Source: Lachnospiraceae bacterium (GTDB lineage: Bacteria > Bacillota > Clostridia > Lachnospirales > Lachnospiraceae). From it: 60,286 nt of DNA. The position numbers were made by a program, and so were the translations under genes. Where the stretch lies: contig SFGF01000011.1 in assembly GCA_004556655.1 (NCBI GenBank), forward strand, positions 1 through 60,286, read 5' to 3'. Below, piece after piece: positions 51,294-59,378 of the stretch. Position 1 is the stretch's first letter. Every line of letters begins with the position of its first letter. A model generated the notes under the pieces. That model did no database searches. It saw only the letters and a program-made list of their open reading frames with translations, and was not told the DNA's origin.

Positions 51294-52226
51294 ATGATAT
51301 ATCAAAATGTTTTAGAGGCAATGGGACATACACCCATGATTCAGTTAAATAAAATGGCAGATCCTGAGGGGGCACGAGTACTTGTAAAATTTGAAGGTTT
51401 GAATGTAGGCGGTTCTATTAAAACCAGAACTGCCTATAATATGATATGCAAAGCAGAAGAAGACGGTATTCTGCAACCGGATTCTGTTATTGTGGAGCCC
51501 ACCAGCGGAAATCAGGGAATTGGCCTTGCACTGGTAGGTGCCGTCAAAGGATATAAAACCATTATCATTATGCCGGATTCTGTCAGCCATGAAAGAAAAC
51601 TTCTGGTGGAGCATTACGGTGCACAGGTGATTTTGATTCATGATAAAGGAAATATCGGAGATTGTATTGACGAATGTATGCAGACGGCACTCAATATGGC
51701 CAAAGAAGATCCAAAAGTATTCGTGCCGCAGCAGTTTGCCAATCCTGCCAATCCTATGGTACACCGTCATCACACCGGACTGGAGATTCTCGAGCAGGTA
51801 GCTGGCCCTATCGATGGATTCTGTTCAGGAATCGGCACCGGAGGAACGATTACCGGAATCGGGGAAACTTTAAAAGCGCTGAATCCAGATATTACAATCT
51901 GGGCTGTAGAACCGGAAAATGCTGCCATACTGGCCGGCGGAACTGTCGGTACTCATATTCAGATGGGAATCGGTGACGGTGTAGTTCCGGATGTACTGAA
52001 TCAGAATATCTATGATGATATCTATATTGTGTCTGATGAAGAAGCTCTTCGTACTGCAAAAGATCTGGCAAGAATTGAAGGACTGATGTGTGGGATTTCC
52101 AGTGGAACCAACGTTGCAGCTGCATTGAAACTTGCAAAAAAACTGGGAAAAGGAAAAACTGTTGTTACGATTCTTCCTGACACAGCAGAACGTTATTTTT
52201 CAACACCGCTATTTGAAGAGGAATAA
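51294..52226 (+). CDS. Cysteine synthase-like PLP enzyme, variant motifs
   Basis: A fold-type II PLP enzyme of 310 residues resembling O-acetylserine sulfhydrylase (start NVLEAMGHTPMIQLNKMAD). The PLP lysine lies in GGSIKTRTAYNMI near residue 44, where classical enzymes have GxSVKDR. The substrate loop is PTSGNQGIGLAL where CysK has TSGNTG. The glycine-rich phosphate loop GIGTGGTITG is kept. These changes mark a distinct subgroup, so the sulfur or amine nucleophile may differ. AGATAGGAAA precedes the ATG. The next gene is a DUF2284 protein, 29 bp on. Confidence 0.82.
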   Translation: MIYQNVLEAMGHTPMIQLNKMADPEGARVLVKFEGLNVGGSIKTRTAYNMICKAEEDGILQPDSVIVEPTSGNQGIGLALVGAVKGYKTIIIMPDSVSHERKLLVEHYGAQVILIHDKGNIGDCIDECMQTALNMAKEDPKVFVPQQFANPANPMVHRHHTGLEILEQVAGPIDGFCSGIGTGGTITGIGETLKALNPDITIWAVEPENAAILAGGTVGTHIQMGIGDGVVPDVLNQNIYDDIYIVSDEEALRTAKDLARIEGLMCGISSGTNVAAALKLAKKLGKGKTVVTILPDTAERYFSTPLFEEE

Positions 52227-52255
52227 GCGGTTACGTGTAAAACAAAGGAGCAGCT

Positions 52256-52795
52256 ATGAACTTTAAACCGATCGAAGATTTTATTACACAATTTCCCATT
52301 TATCAGTACGCATTTATCAAAACAGAGGATGTTGAATTTAACGATAAAGTTCGTGCAATCTGTAAAAAAGAGTGTCCGAGATATGGAAAATCCTGGTCCT
52401 GTCCGCCGGCAGTTGGAAGCGTGGATAAATGCCGTGAAACCTGCATGGAATATCCTTATGTACTTTTGTTTTCTTCTGTAGCGGAAGTCCCGGATTATTC
52501 TGATTTTGGTGCCCTTTTAAAGACAAAAAAGGAACATGAAGAGATAACAGAACAGATTGAACAGTATCTGAAAAAAGAAGCATGGAAATGTTATACACTT
52601 TCTACAGATTCTTGCTCTATTTGTGAAAAATGTACATATCCAAAAAAATCATGTGTCCATCCGGAAAAGATGCATCCCTGTATTGAAAGCCATGGGATTT
52701 TGTTGACAAAGAATATTGAAGAAAATAATATGGATTACTTTATGGGAGAACAAATGGTTCTCTGGTTCACTATGATTTTTCTGAAAGAGGCATAA
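52256..52795 (+). CDS. DUF2284 metal-binding protein
   Basis: The 179-residue protein is cysteine rich: CKKECPRYGKSWSCPPAVG, CRETCMEYP, CSICEKCTYPKKSC and HPEKMHPCIESHG. These match the DUF2284 pattern, thought to bind metal or iron-sulfur clusters. There is no signal or membrane segment. The function is unknown; the pairing with the cysteine-synthase-like gene suggests a sulfur-related role, which is inference. AAAGGAG precedes the ATG. Confidence 0.85.
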   Translation: MNFKPIEDFITQFPIYQYAFIKTEDVEFNDKVRAICKKECPRYGKSWSCPPAVGSVDKCRETCMEYPYVLLFSSVAEVPDYSDFGALLKTKKEHEEITEQIEQYLKKEAWKCYTLSTDSCSICEKCTYPKKSCVHPEKMHPCIESHGILLTKNIEENNMDYFMGEQMVLWFTMIFLKEA

Positions 52796-52844
52796 TGCGG
52801 CTGCTTTTTCCATAGATTGTATAATAAAGCCGGGGGTGCCTTTC

Positions 52845-53123
52845 ATGAGAAAGATTACGGCCATATGGAGGAAAAGTCTGGCAGAATCTTTGAAGCTCCC
52901 TAAAGATCTGATCTTTCAGGATGCCGTCATTACCCTTACAGGTGATACCGAAATTCTGGTTGAAAACTACAGGGGCATTCTTGAATACAGTCAATGCCAT
53001 ATTCTTGTGCAGGCCAACCGCAGCAGGATACGTATTCAGGGGGAACATCTGGAAATTCTGTACTACACCAATGATGAGATGAAAATATGCGGTAAATTTT
53101 CCGCTGTCTCATATGAAAGATAG
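52845..53123 (+). CDS. yqfC: Sporulation protein YqfC
   Basis: YqfC is a small conserved protein made under sigma-E control in Bacillus. The 92-residue product has the family pattern SLKLPKDLIFQDAVITLTGD, then ILVENYRGILEYSQCHILVQ. I chose the ATG at 52845 (MRKITAIW), preceded by GGGGGTG, rather than an upstream GTG at 52836. It is followed by yqfD, phoH and ybeY in the order standard in spore-forming Firmicutes. Confidence 0.9.
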   Translation: MRKITAIWRKSLAESLKLPKDLIFQDAVITLTGDTEILVENYRGILEYSQCHILVQANRSRIRIQGEHLEILYYTNDEMKICGKFSAVSYER

Positions 53124-53143
53124 CAGTTTGTGGAGGGCAGAGT

Positions 53144-54355
53144 TTGATTGAAAAGATTCCAAAATATGTAAGGGGATATGTAAGAATCCGGTTGGAAAGC
53201 CCCATGCCGGAACGTTTTTTAAGTCTTTGTGTACATAATCAGATTCCCGTCCGGAATCTGAAAAATAATGGAATGTATTATGAAATGGAAATATCCGTAA
53301 AAGATTTTTTTCGAATTAATACCTTTCGTCGGAAAACACAATCACGTATATTTCTGCTGGAAAAACATGGTTTGCCTTTCTTCTTTCATCGAAATAAAAA
53401 GAGAAAGGCATTTTTTCTTGGCTTTCTTATATGTCTCTCTCTTTTGTACCTCTGTTCACTTTTTATCTGGGACATTCGGCTGGAGGGGAATCACTATAAT
53501 TCTGACGACACTATATGGGAAATGTTGGAAACTATGCATGTCACTGATGGGGTACCTAAAAAAAACCTGGATTGTCAGCAGATTGCATCGAATATCCGGG
53601 AAGCATTTCCAAACATTGTCTGGGTCTCTGCCAAAATAGAAGGTACCTGTCTGGTTCTGGAAATGAAAGAAAACGAAGATTCCTATATTGAAAAAGAGGA
53701 GAATGAAACTTCTCTGGACAGTTGGGATCTGACAGCAAAAAAGGATGGGAAAATAGTAAATATTATAACCCGACAGGGTATGCCTAAAGTTGAAAAAGGG
53801 CAGGAATGCAAAAAAGGGGATATCCTTGTTTCCGGCGAAGTAGAAATACTGAACAACGACGCTCAGGTTCAAAGATATGAATATGTAAAATCCGATGCCG
53901 ATATTTTCATAGAGACAGAGTATGCATATTATCATGAATTTTCTCTGAAATATACGGAAAAAGAATATTTAGGAGAAAATAAAAGCTATCCTTTTCTGCG
54001 ATTTTTAAATTATGAGATAACTTTATACCGAAATACGCACGAACATGCAGAAATATACTGTCAGGAGCATCAGCTCAGCCTCACACCCAGTTTCAAACTT
54101 CCTGTCTCTTACGGAAGTATAACCATTAATCCCTATACTGAAATATCAAAAGCCTATACACAGGAAGAAGCTATCGGGATAGAGCAGAATAAAATACAGA
54201 CATTCATGGAAAACCTGATATCAACCGGAGCAGAAATCACAGGAAAAAATATTTCCATTACTTTTGATCAAACTACCTGCAGAGCCATGGGTAGTATACA
54301 GGTAATTGAATCCTGTGTAGAAAAAACACCGGTACACAAATCAGTTCAGCCATAA
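53144..54355 (+). CDS. yqfD: Sporulation protein YqfD
   Basis: YqfD is a bitopic membrane protein of the mother cell needed for sporulation (stage IV). The 403-residue product has an N-terminal cytosolic part (RGYVRIRLESPMPERFLSL), a membrane helix near residue 90 (AFFLGFLICLSLLYLCSLFI), and a large beta-rich outer domain with VSAKIEGTCLVLEM and an internal repeated KVEKGQECKKGDILVSGEV. It starts with TTG at 53144 after TGGAGGG. The position between yqfC and phoH confirms the assignment. Confidence 0.92.
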   Translation: MIEKIPKYVRGYVRIRLESPMPERFLSLCVHNQIPVRNLKNNGMYYEMEISVKDFFRINTFRRKTQSRIFLLEKHGLPFFFHRNKKRKAFFLGFLICLSLLYLCSLFIWDIRLEGNHYNSDDTIWEMLETMHVTDGVPKKNLDCQQIASNIREAFPNIVWVSAKIEGTCLVLEMKENEDSYIEKEENETSLDSWDLTAKKDGKIVNIITRQGMPKVEKGQECKKGDILVSGEVEILNNDAQVQRYEYVKSDADIFIETEYAYYHEFSLKYTEKEYLGENKSYPFLRFLNYEITLYRNTHEHAEIYCQEHQLSLTPSFKLPVSYGSITINPYTEISKAYTQEEAIGIEQNKIQTFMENLISTGAEITGKNISITFDQTTCRAMGSIQVIESCVEKTPVHKSVQP

Positions 54356-54465
54356 TTTGTAATGATTCATATATTTTTCGTATAATTTAGTATAAAAGGG
54401 TTTATTTCTTCCAAAAAGATGATAGAATAAAGCGTAAGCGAAAGATAGAATTCAGGAGGTAATAC

Positions 54466-55497
54466 ATGGCAAACAGTATCATCGAACAACTGATCGAGAT
54501 ACCGGCAGAACATGAGAGAAATATATTCGGTCAGTTTGATGAACATATTAAGAAAATAGAACGTACACTGCATGTGACTTTAATATCACGTGACGGTGTC
54601 CTGAAAATCGTAGGTCCGGCACCAAATGTTGCCAAGGCTGCCGGTATTATAAAAGAACTTCTCGGGCTTTCCCTGAGAGGGAATACCATTCAGTGTCAGA
54701 ATGTGGATTATGCACTGGTAATGACGATGGACGAAAAAGAAGCTCCTCTGGTAGAGATGGATAAAGAATGTATCTGTCACACCATTAATGGTCGTCCGGT
54801 AAAACCGAAAACACTGGGGCAAAAACAATATGTAGATCAGATAAAAAAAGAAATGATCGTATTCGGGGTAGGACCGGCCGGAACCGGAAAAACATATCTC
54901 GCCATGGCCATGGCAATCACAGCATTTCGTAATGATGAAGTAGGAAGGATCATTCTCACGCGTCCTGCAATTGAGGCAGGTGAAAAACTGGGATTTTTAC
55001 CCGGTGATCTTCAGAGCAAGGTGGATCCGTATCTGCGTCCGCTGTATGATGCCCTTTATCAGATTATGGGACCGGAAAGTTTCGCCAAAAATATGGAAAA
55101 AGGATTGATCGAGGTGGCACCTCTTGCGTATATGAGAGGCCGTACTCTGGATAATGCTTTTATTATTCTGGATGAAGCGCAGAACACTACGCCGGCACAG
55201 ATGAAAATGTTCCTGACACGAATCGGATTTGGTTCCAAAGTGATCGTTACCGGAGATTCTTCTCAGAAGGACCTTCCTTCCGGACAGAAATCCGGGCTCG
55301 AGGTAGCTCTTCAGGTACTGAAAAATGTGGAAGGAATTGCTGTTTGCGAGCTGACCAGCAAAGACGTTGTCCGACATCCGCTGGTTCAGAAGATCGTTCA
55401 GGCTTATGATAACTACGAAAAGAAACACCCGGATCAATCGGATCAAAAAAAATCCGCAAGACCGGCCCGAAAGCGAGGGAAAGGTTATGACTATTGA
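54466..55497 (+). CDS. phoH: PhoH-family ATPase
   Basis: P-loop ATPase of 343 residues, often linked to RNA metabolism (PhoL). An N-terminal KH-like region (about 20-100) is followed by the Walker A motif FGVGPAGTGKTYLAMAMA, Walker B region AFIILDEAQNTTPAQMKMFL and TGDSSQKDLPSG. The tail is Lys/Arg rich (KKSARPARKRGKGYDY). AGGAGG precedes the ATG. It overlaps ybeY by 11 bp, so translation is coupled; both act on ribosomal RNA in other bacteria. Confidence 0.94.
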   Translation: MANSIIEQLIEIPAEHERNIFGQFDEHIKKIERTLHVTLISRDGVLKIVGPAPNVAKAAGIIKELLGLSLRGNTIQCQNVDYALVMTMDEKEAPLVEMDKECICHTINGRPVKPKTLGQKQYVDQIKKEMIVFGVGPAGTGKTYLAMAMAITAFRNDEVGRIILTRPAIEAGEKLGFLPGDLQSKVDPYLRPLYDALYQIMGPESFAKNMEKGLIEVAPLAYMRGRTLDNAFIILDEAQNTTPAQMKMFLTRIGFGSKVIVTGDSSQKDLPSGQKSGLEVALQVLKNVEGIAVCELTSKDVVRHPLVQKIVQAYDNYEKKHPDQSDQKKSARPARKRGKGYDY

Positions 55498-55984
55498 TTT
55501 TTCAAATGAACAGGAACAGACATTTGATTTTGATTTTCTGGGTGTGGCAGAAGATGTGATGGAAGCTGTACTGGACCAGGAAAACTGCCCTTATGAAGCA
55601 CAGATAAGTCTTGTTCTTACAGATGACGATACGATACACAGCACGAACAGAGAATTTCGTGGTATTGACCGTCCTACAGATGTTCTTTCCTTTCCGATGA
55701 TCGACTTCTCTGCTCCTGCAGATTATTCTATACTGGAGCAGGATGATTCTTATTTTCATCCTGAAAGTGGGGAACTTCTTCTCGGTGATATCATGATCTC
55801 TATTCCCCGGGCAGTCGAGCAGGCTCGGGAATATGGACACAGCGTAAAAAGGGAATACGCATTTTTAATTGCTCATAGTATGCTTCACCTGCTGGGATAC
55901 GACCATATGGAAGATGATGAAAGACTCCTTATGGAACAGAAACAGGAGCAGGCGTTAAAGTATTTACATATTGAGAGAAAATAG
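55487..55984 (+). CDS. ybeY: Endoribonuclease YbeY (rRNA maturation factor)
   Basis: Single-strand-specific endoribonuclease that matures the 3' end of 16S rRNA and takes part in ribosome quality control. The 165-residue product contains VSLVLTDDDTIHSTNREFRG-like N-terminal blocks (seen as SLVLTDDDTIHSTNREFRG), then RPTDVLSFPM and the zinc motif HSMLHLLGYDH (HxxxHxxxxxH). I chose the ATG at 55487 inside the end of phoH, which matches the family's usual length. Confidence 0.95.
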   Translation: MTIDFSNEQEQTFDFDFLGVAEDVMEAVLDQENCPYEAQISLVLTDDDTIHSTNREFRGIDRPTDVLSFPMIDFSAPADYSILEQDDSYFHPESGELLLGDIMISIPRAVEQAREYGHSVKREYAFLIAHSMLHLLGYDHMEDDERLLMEQKQEQALKYLHIERK

Positions 55985-55999
55985 AAGGAGAAATACAAT

Positions 56000-57217
56000 A
56001 TGAAAAAGTATGCGAAACTTATTCTGATCCTTGGATTGACCGGTACCATACTGTCTGGCTGTACGAAAAAGGATACAGCAGCAGAGGATACTCCTACTGC
56101 AACTCCGGAACCGACAGAAGAAACAGTTGCGGAAGAAACTCCTACCCCTGAGGTGATTGCTGCAGAAGATCCAGAACCCACAGAAGAACCGATTCCGGAA
56201 GGATATGTGGTAAGTTATCTGACAGGTGAATATGTTCCGGAAGAAATCGGAAGGAGACGTCCGGTTGCTGTTATGCTGAACAATTTAAAACCAGCCTGCC
56301 CACAGGCCGGTATTGCCAATGCGGGAGTTGTTTATGAAGCACCGGTTGAAGGAGGCATCACCCGTCTGATGGGTGTCTTTGAAGATTATGATAATCTGGA
56401 GAAGATCGGTTCTGTCCGCAGCTGTCGTGATTATTATATATTTTATGCTTCCGGCTTTAATGCCATCTATACCCATTATGGGCAGTCCGCCTATGCGCTG
56501 CCGTTCCTGGAACTGCCGGAGGTTAATAATCTGAGCGGTCTGGCAGGATATGGTGATCAGGTTTTTTATCGTACTACCGACCGTAAATCCCCTCATAATG
56601 CCTATACAAGCTTTGAGGGAATTCAGAAAGGTATTGAAATCAATGGGTACAGTCAGGAATACGCTGAAGATTATTTGCCCGGATATGCGTTCTGCGGTGT
56701 AGATGATGAAGTAGAACTTCCCGGCACTCAGGAGGCATCTATCGTGAAACCGGGATACTTTCTGAATGAGCCATGGTTTGAATATAACCCGGAAGATAAG
56801 TTGTATTACCGTTTCCAGTATGGAGACAAACAGATTGATGAACTTACCGGAGAACAGATTGCCTACAAAAATATTATTTTGCAGTATTCTTCCTGGAGAA
56901 AATACGATGAGAACGGATATCTGAACATTGATGTGGATGAGCCAAACGTAGGAAAATATATTGTTAACGGAAAAGCCATCGACATCACCTGGAAGAAACA
57001 TACTCCATGGGGTGCAACGTTCTACTACGATACAGCCGGTAATCAGATTACTATGGATACCGGGAAAACATGGGTATGTATCATCCAGGATACTTACAGT
57101 GATCGTGTGGAAATCCTGGGTTCGGGAGAACAGGCAACAGAGGGTGCCGCTTCTGCCGAAGATGCAGCGGCACAGAACGCAGCTGAAGAAGCGGCAGCTT
57201 CCGACAGTGATTACTAG
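56000..57217 (+). CDS. DUF3048 (YerB-like) lipoprotein
   Basis: The 405-residue protein has a lipoprotein signal: KKYAKLILILGLTGTILSGC, with the lipidated Cys at 21. A long Glu/Pro/Thr-rich linker follows (about 25-70). The DUF3048 domain carries GRRRPVAVMLNNLKPACPQA, YEAPVEGGITRLMGVF and KIGSVRSCRDYY, and the C-terminus is Ala/Glu rich. YerB of Bacillus has no known function. AGAAGGAGAA precedes the ATG. It lies 15 bp after ybeY and may be part of the phoH-ybeY transcript. Confidence 0.88.
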   Translation: MKKYAKLILILGLTGTILSGCTKKDTAAEDTPTATPEPTEETVAEETPTPEVIAAEDPEPTEEPIPEGYVVSYLTGEYVPEEIGRRRPVAVMLNNLKPACPQAGIANAGVVYEAPVEGGITRLMGVFEDYDNLEKIGSVRSCRDYYIFYASGFNAIYTHYGQSAYALPFLELPEVNNLSGLAGYGDQVFYRTTDRKSPHNAYTSFEGIQKGIEINGYSQEYAEDYLPGYAFCGVDDEVELPGTQEASIVKPGYFLNEPWFEYNPEDKLYYRFQYGDKQIDELTGEQIAYKNIILQYSSWRKYDENGYLNIDVDEPNVGKYIVNGKAIDITWKKHTPWGATFYYDTAGNQITMDTGKTWVCIIQDTYSDRVEILGSGEQATEGAASAEDAAAQNAAEEAAASDSDY

Positions 57218-57290
57218 AAGAAATTGTAAATAATTGAATAAATGCTAAAAATTGGCCGATACTATAAGAAAAATCTCAAAGGAGACAATT

Positions 57291-57617
57291 ATGAAAAAAG
57301 CAGCTTATAGTATCGGTCTTTTGTGTTTTATTCTTTTATTAAGTATCGGATTTTATGCTAGTTACCGTTTTCAGGATATACATGCTTCTGACCCGGAAAA
57401 AGAAGCACTGGAAGCCGATAATCCGCTTCGTTCCAGTTATCACATCGGCATTCATGAGGGCAATGTAATTGTACGTCTGGATGACGGAAGTATCTATGAA
57501 ACTACTGAAATCTCCTGGGAATCACTTCCTACCACCATCCAGGAGCAAATTGAATCCGGTTATGTTCTGGAAACCAAACAGGAACTATACAGTTTTCTTG
57601 AAAATTATTCCAGCTAA
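57291..57617 (+). CDS. Small membrane-anchored protein, BofC C-terminal-like
   Basis: The 108-residue product has an N-terminal membrane helix or uncleaved signal (YSIGLLCFILLLSIGFYASY). The C-terminal domain (IGIHEGNVIVRLDDGSIYET, then ISWESLPTTIQEQIESGYVL and ELYSFLENYSS) resembles the C-terminal domain of BofC, the sigma-K checkpoint inhibitor of SpoIVB in Bacillus. The N-terminal BofC domain is lacking. I chose the ATG at 57291, preceded by AAAGGAGA, over a codon at 57252. The function is inferred from the domain only. Confidence 0.7.
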   Translation: MKKAAYSIGLLCFILLLSIGFYASYRFQDIHASDPEKEALEADNPLRSSYHIGIHEGNVIVRLDDGSIYETTEISWESLPTTIQEQIESGYVLETKQELYSFLENYSS

Positions 57618-57722
57618 CTCATTTGCATAAATTTATACATTTTTTAAAATGGTACTGGTACTTTCTCTTTCTGTGCGGTAAAATAGAATACGATATTTTT
57701 ATAATCGGGAGATTTTACAGGC

Positions 57723-58571
57723 ATGAATGAACAAATCAGAGAAAAACTGAAAGATAAGAAACGTATTGTAATTAAAATTGGTTCTTCCTCCCTGACGCAT
57801 CCGGACACCGGTTATCTTGACCTGATCAAGCTGGAGATTCTTGTCAGAGAGATCAGCGATCTCAGAAATCAGGGGAAAGATGTTATTCTGGTATCCTCAG
57901 GTGCTATTATGGTAGGAAGCAAAACCATGGGATATAAAAAGAAACCTGAAAAACTGTCTGAAAAGCAGGCATGTGCAGCCATCGGACAGGCAAAACTTAT
58001 GATGATCTACCAGAAGTTGTTTGCCGAATATAATCAGGTGGCAAGCCAGATCCTTATGACAAAAAATACGATGCTTGACAATCTTAATCGTATGAATGCC
58101 AAAAACACATTTAATGAACTGCTCCGCATGGGTGCGATCCCGATCGTCAATGAAAATGATACGATCGCTACTTATGAAATTGAATTTGGCGATAACGATA
58201 CTCTATCTGCCGTTGTAGCCGCACTGGTCAAGGCAGATCTACTGATCCTGCTTTCTGACATTGACGGATTATTTACCGATGACCCTCATCAAAATCCAGA
58301 GGCGCAATTCATTCATGTGGTAGATTCACTGGATGACAGTCTGATGGCGATGGGAAAAGGAAGCACCGGAAGTAATGTAGGAACCGGAGGGATGGCAACA
58401 AAGCTGGCAGCAGCTGAGATTGCCAGTGCATCAGGTACAGATATGATCATTGCAAATGGGAAAGATTTTCACGTAATACATAAGATCATACAGGGAAGAG
58501 AGTATGGAACTTTGTTCCTTTCCCATCCAAAAGATGAATTTTTTGTGCTTGATTATCTGGAAAGATCATAA
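57723..58571 (+). CDS. proB: Glutamate 5-kinase
   Basis: Phosphorylates glutamate, the first step of proline synthesis. The 282-residue product is the amino-acid kinase domain only: KRIVIKIGSSSLTHPDTGYL, then DVILVSSGAIMVGSKTMGY, INENDTIATYEIEFGDND-like (seen as NENDTIATYEIEFGDNDTLS) and TGGMATKLAAAEIASASG. The C-terminal PUA domain found in many ProB proteins is absent, a common clostridial variant. It heads the proB-ynzC-fthC-proA run. Confidence 0.95.
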   Translation: MNEQIREKLKDKKRIVIKIGSSSLTHPDTGYLDLIKLEILVREISDLRNQGKDVILVSSGAIMVGSKTMGYKKKPEKLSEKQACAAIGQAKLMMIYQKLFAEYNQVASQILMTKNTMLDNLNRMNAKNTFNELLRMGAIPIVNENDTIATYEIEFGDNDTLSAVVAALVKADLLILLSDIDGLFTDDPHQNPEAQFIHVVDSLDDSLMAMGKGSTGSNVGTGGMATKLAAAEIASASGTDMIIANGKDFHVIHKIIQGREYGTLFLSHPKDEFFVLDYLERS

Positions 58572-58594
58572 GAAAGCGTTAAAGGAGAAAAAAC

Positions 58595-58816
58595 ATGAAT
58601 CAGAAAGGGATTGACCGAATCAACGAACTGGCCAAAAAATCCAAAACCATCGGATTGACACCGGATGAGAAAGAAGAGCAGATGAAGCTCAGGAAAGAGT
58701 TTATCGCTGAGATACGAATGAATCTGAAATCTCAGCTGGATAACATAGATATCAAAGAAAAAGATGGAAGTATTACAAATCTGGGTGAAAAGTATGGAAA
58801 CAAAACAAGACATTAG
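58595..58816 (+). CDS. ynzC: DUF896 (YnzC-like) protein
   Basis: Small 73-residue two-helix hairpin protein with the family's KGIDRINELAKKSKTIGLTP start and EEQMKLRKEFIAEIRMNLKS. In Bacillus YnzC is an SOS-induced protein; the role is unclear. AAAGGAGA precedes the ATG. It overlaps fthC by 23 bp. Confidence 0.93.
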   Translation: MNQKGIDRINELAKKSKTIGLTPDEKEEQMKLRKEFIAEIRMNLKSQLDNIDIKEKDGSITNLGEKYGNKTRH

Positions 58817-59345
58817 AAAAGAAATATTCAAACGCAGAAAAGAAGCAACAAGCAGCCAGATTCTCACGAACAGCACAGCAATCTGTGAGCGTCTCTGCAG
58901 TCTCTCTGAATTTTCTGAGGCAGAGTGGATTTATCTGTACATAGACTGTAAAAATGAAGTGTTGACAGAAGGTATTATGAAAGAGGCACTCCGGCTGGGC
59001 AAACATGTGGCGGCTCCGAGAGTGGAAGGTAAGGATATGTTTTTTTATGAAATCCATTCATACGATGACCTGGAACCGGGATATTTTGGTATCATGGAAC
59101 CGAAAGACGGTCTTTCCAGAGTGGAATGTGAGGATGCCTTTTTAGTAATGCCCGGAGTTGCGTTTGACAGTAAAAAACACCGTGCCGGATACGGCGGTGG
59201 TTTTTATGATCGTTATCTGAGCGTACATACAGGGCTTTATAAGGCAGCAGTTGCTTTTGATTTTCAGATCGTGCAGCAGGTACCTACGGAACCGACAGAT
59301 ATTCTGCCGGACGTGGTCATTACGGAAACAACAATCTATTATTAA
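58794..59345 (+). CDS. fthC: 5-formyltetrahydrofolate cyclo-ligase
   Basis: Converts 5-formyltetrahydrofolate to 5,10-methenyltetrahydrofolate with ATP. The 183-residue product has an N-terminal KQDIRKEIFKRRKEA basic segment, a central EPKDGLSRVE and the motif PGVAFDSKKHRAGYGGGFYD. I chose the ATG at 58794 (METKQDIR), inside the end of ynzC, preceded by GGGTGA. It lies in the proline operon, an arrangement also seen in other clostridia. Confidence 0.94.
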   Translation: METKQDIRKEIFKRRKEATSSQILTNSTAICERLCSLSEFSEAEWIYLYIDCKNEVLTEGIMKEALRLGKHVAAPRVEGKDMFFYEIHSYDDLEPGYFGIMEPKDGLSRVECEDAFLVMPGVAFDSKKHRAGYGGGFYDRYLSVHTGLYKAAVAFDFQIVQQVPTEPTDILPDVVITETTIYY

Positions 59346-59378
59346 AACAAAAAATGTTTGTCTGAAAGGAGGCTGACA

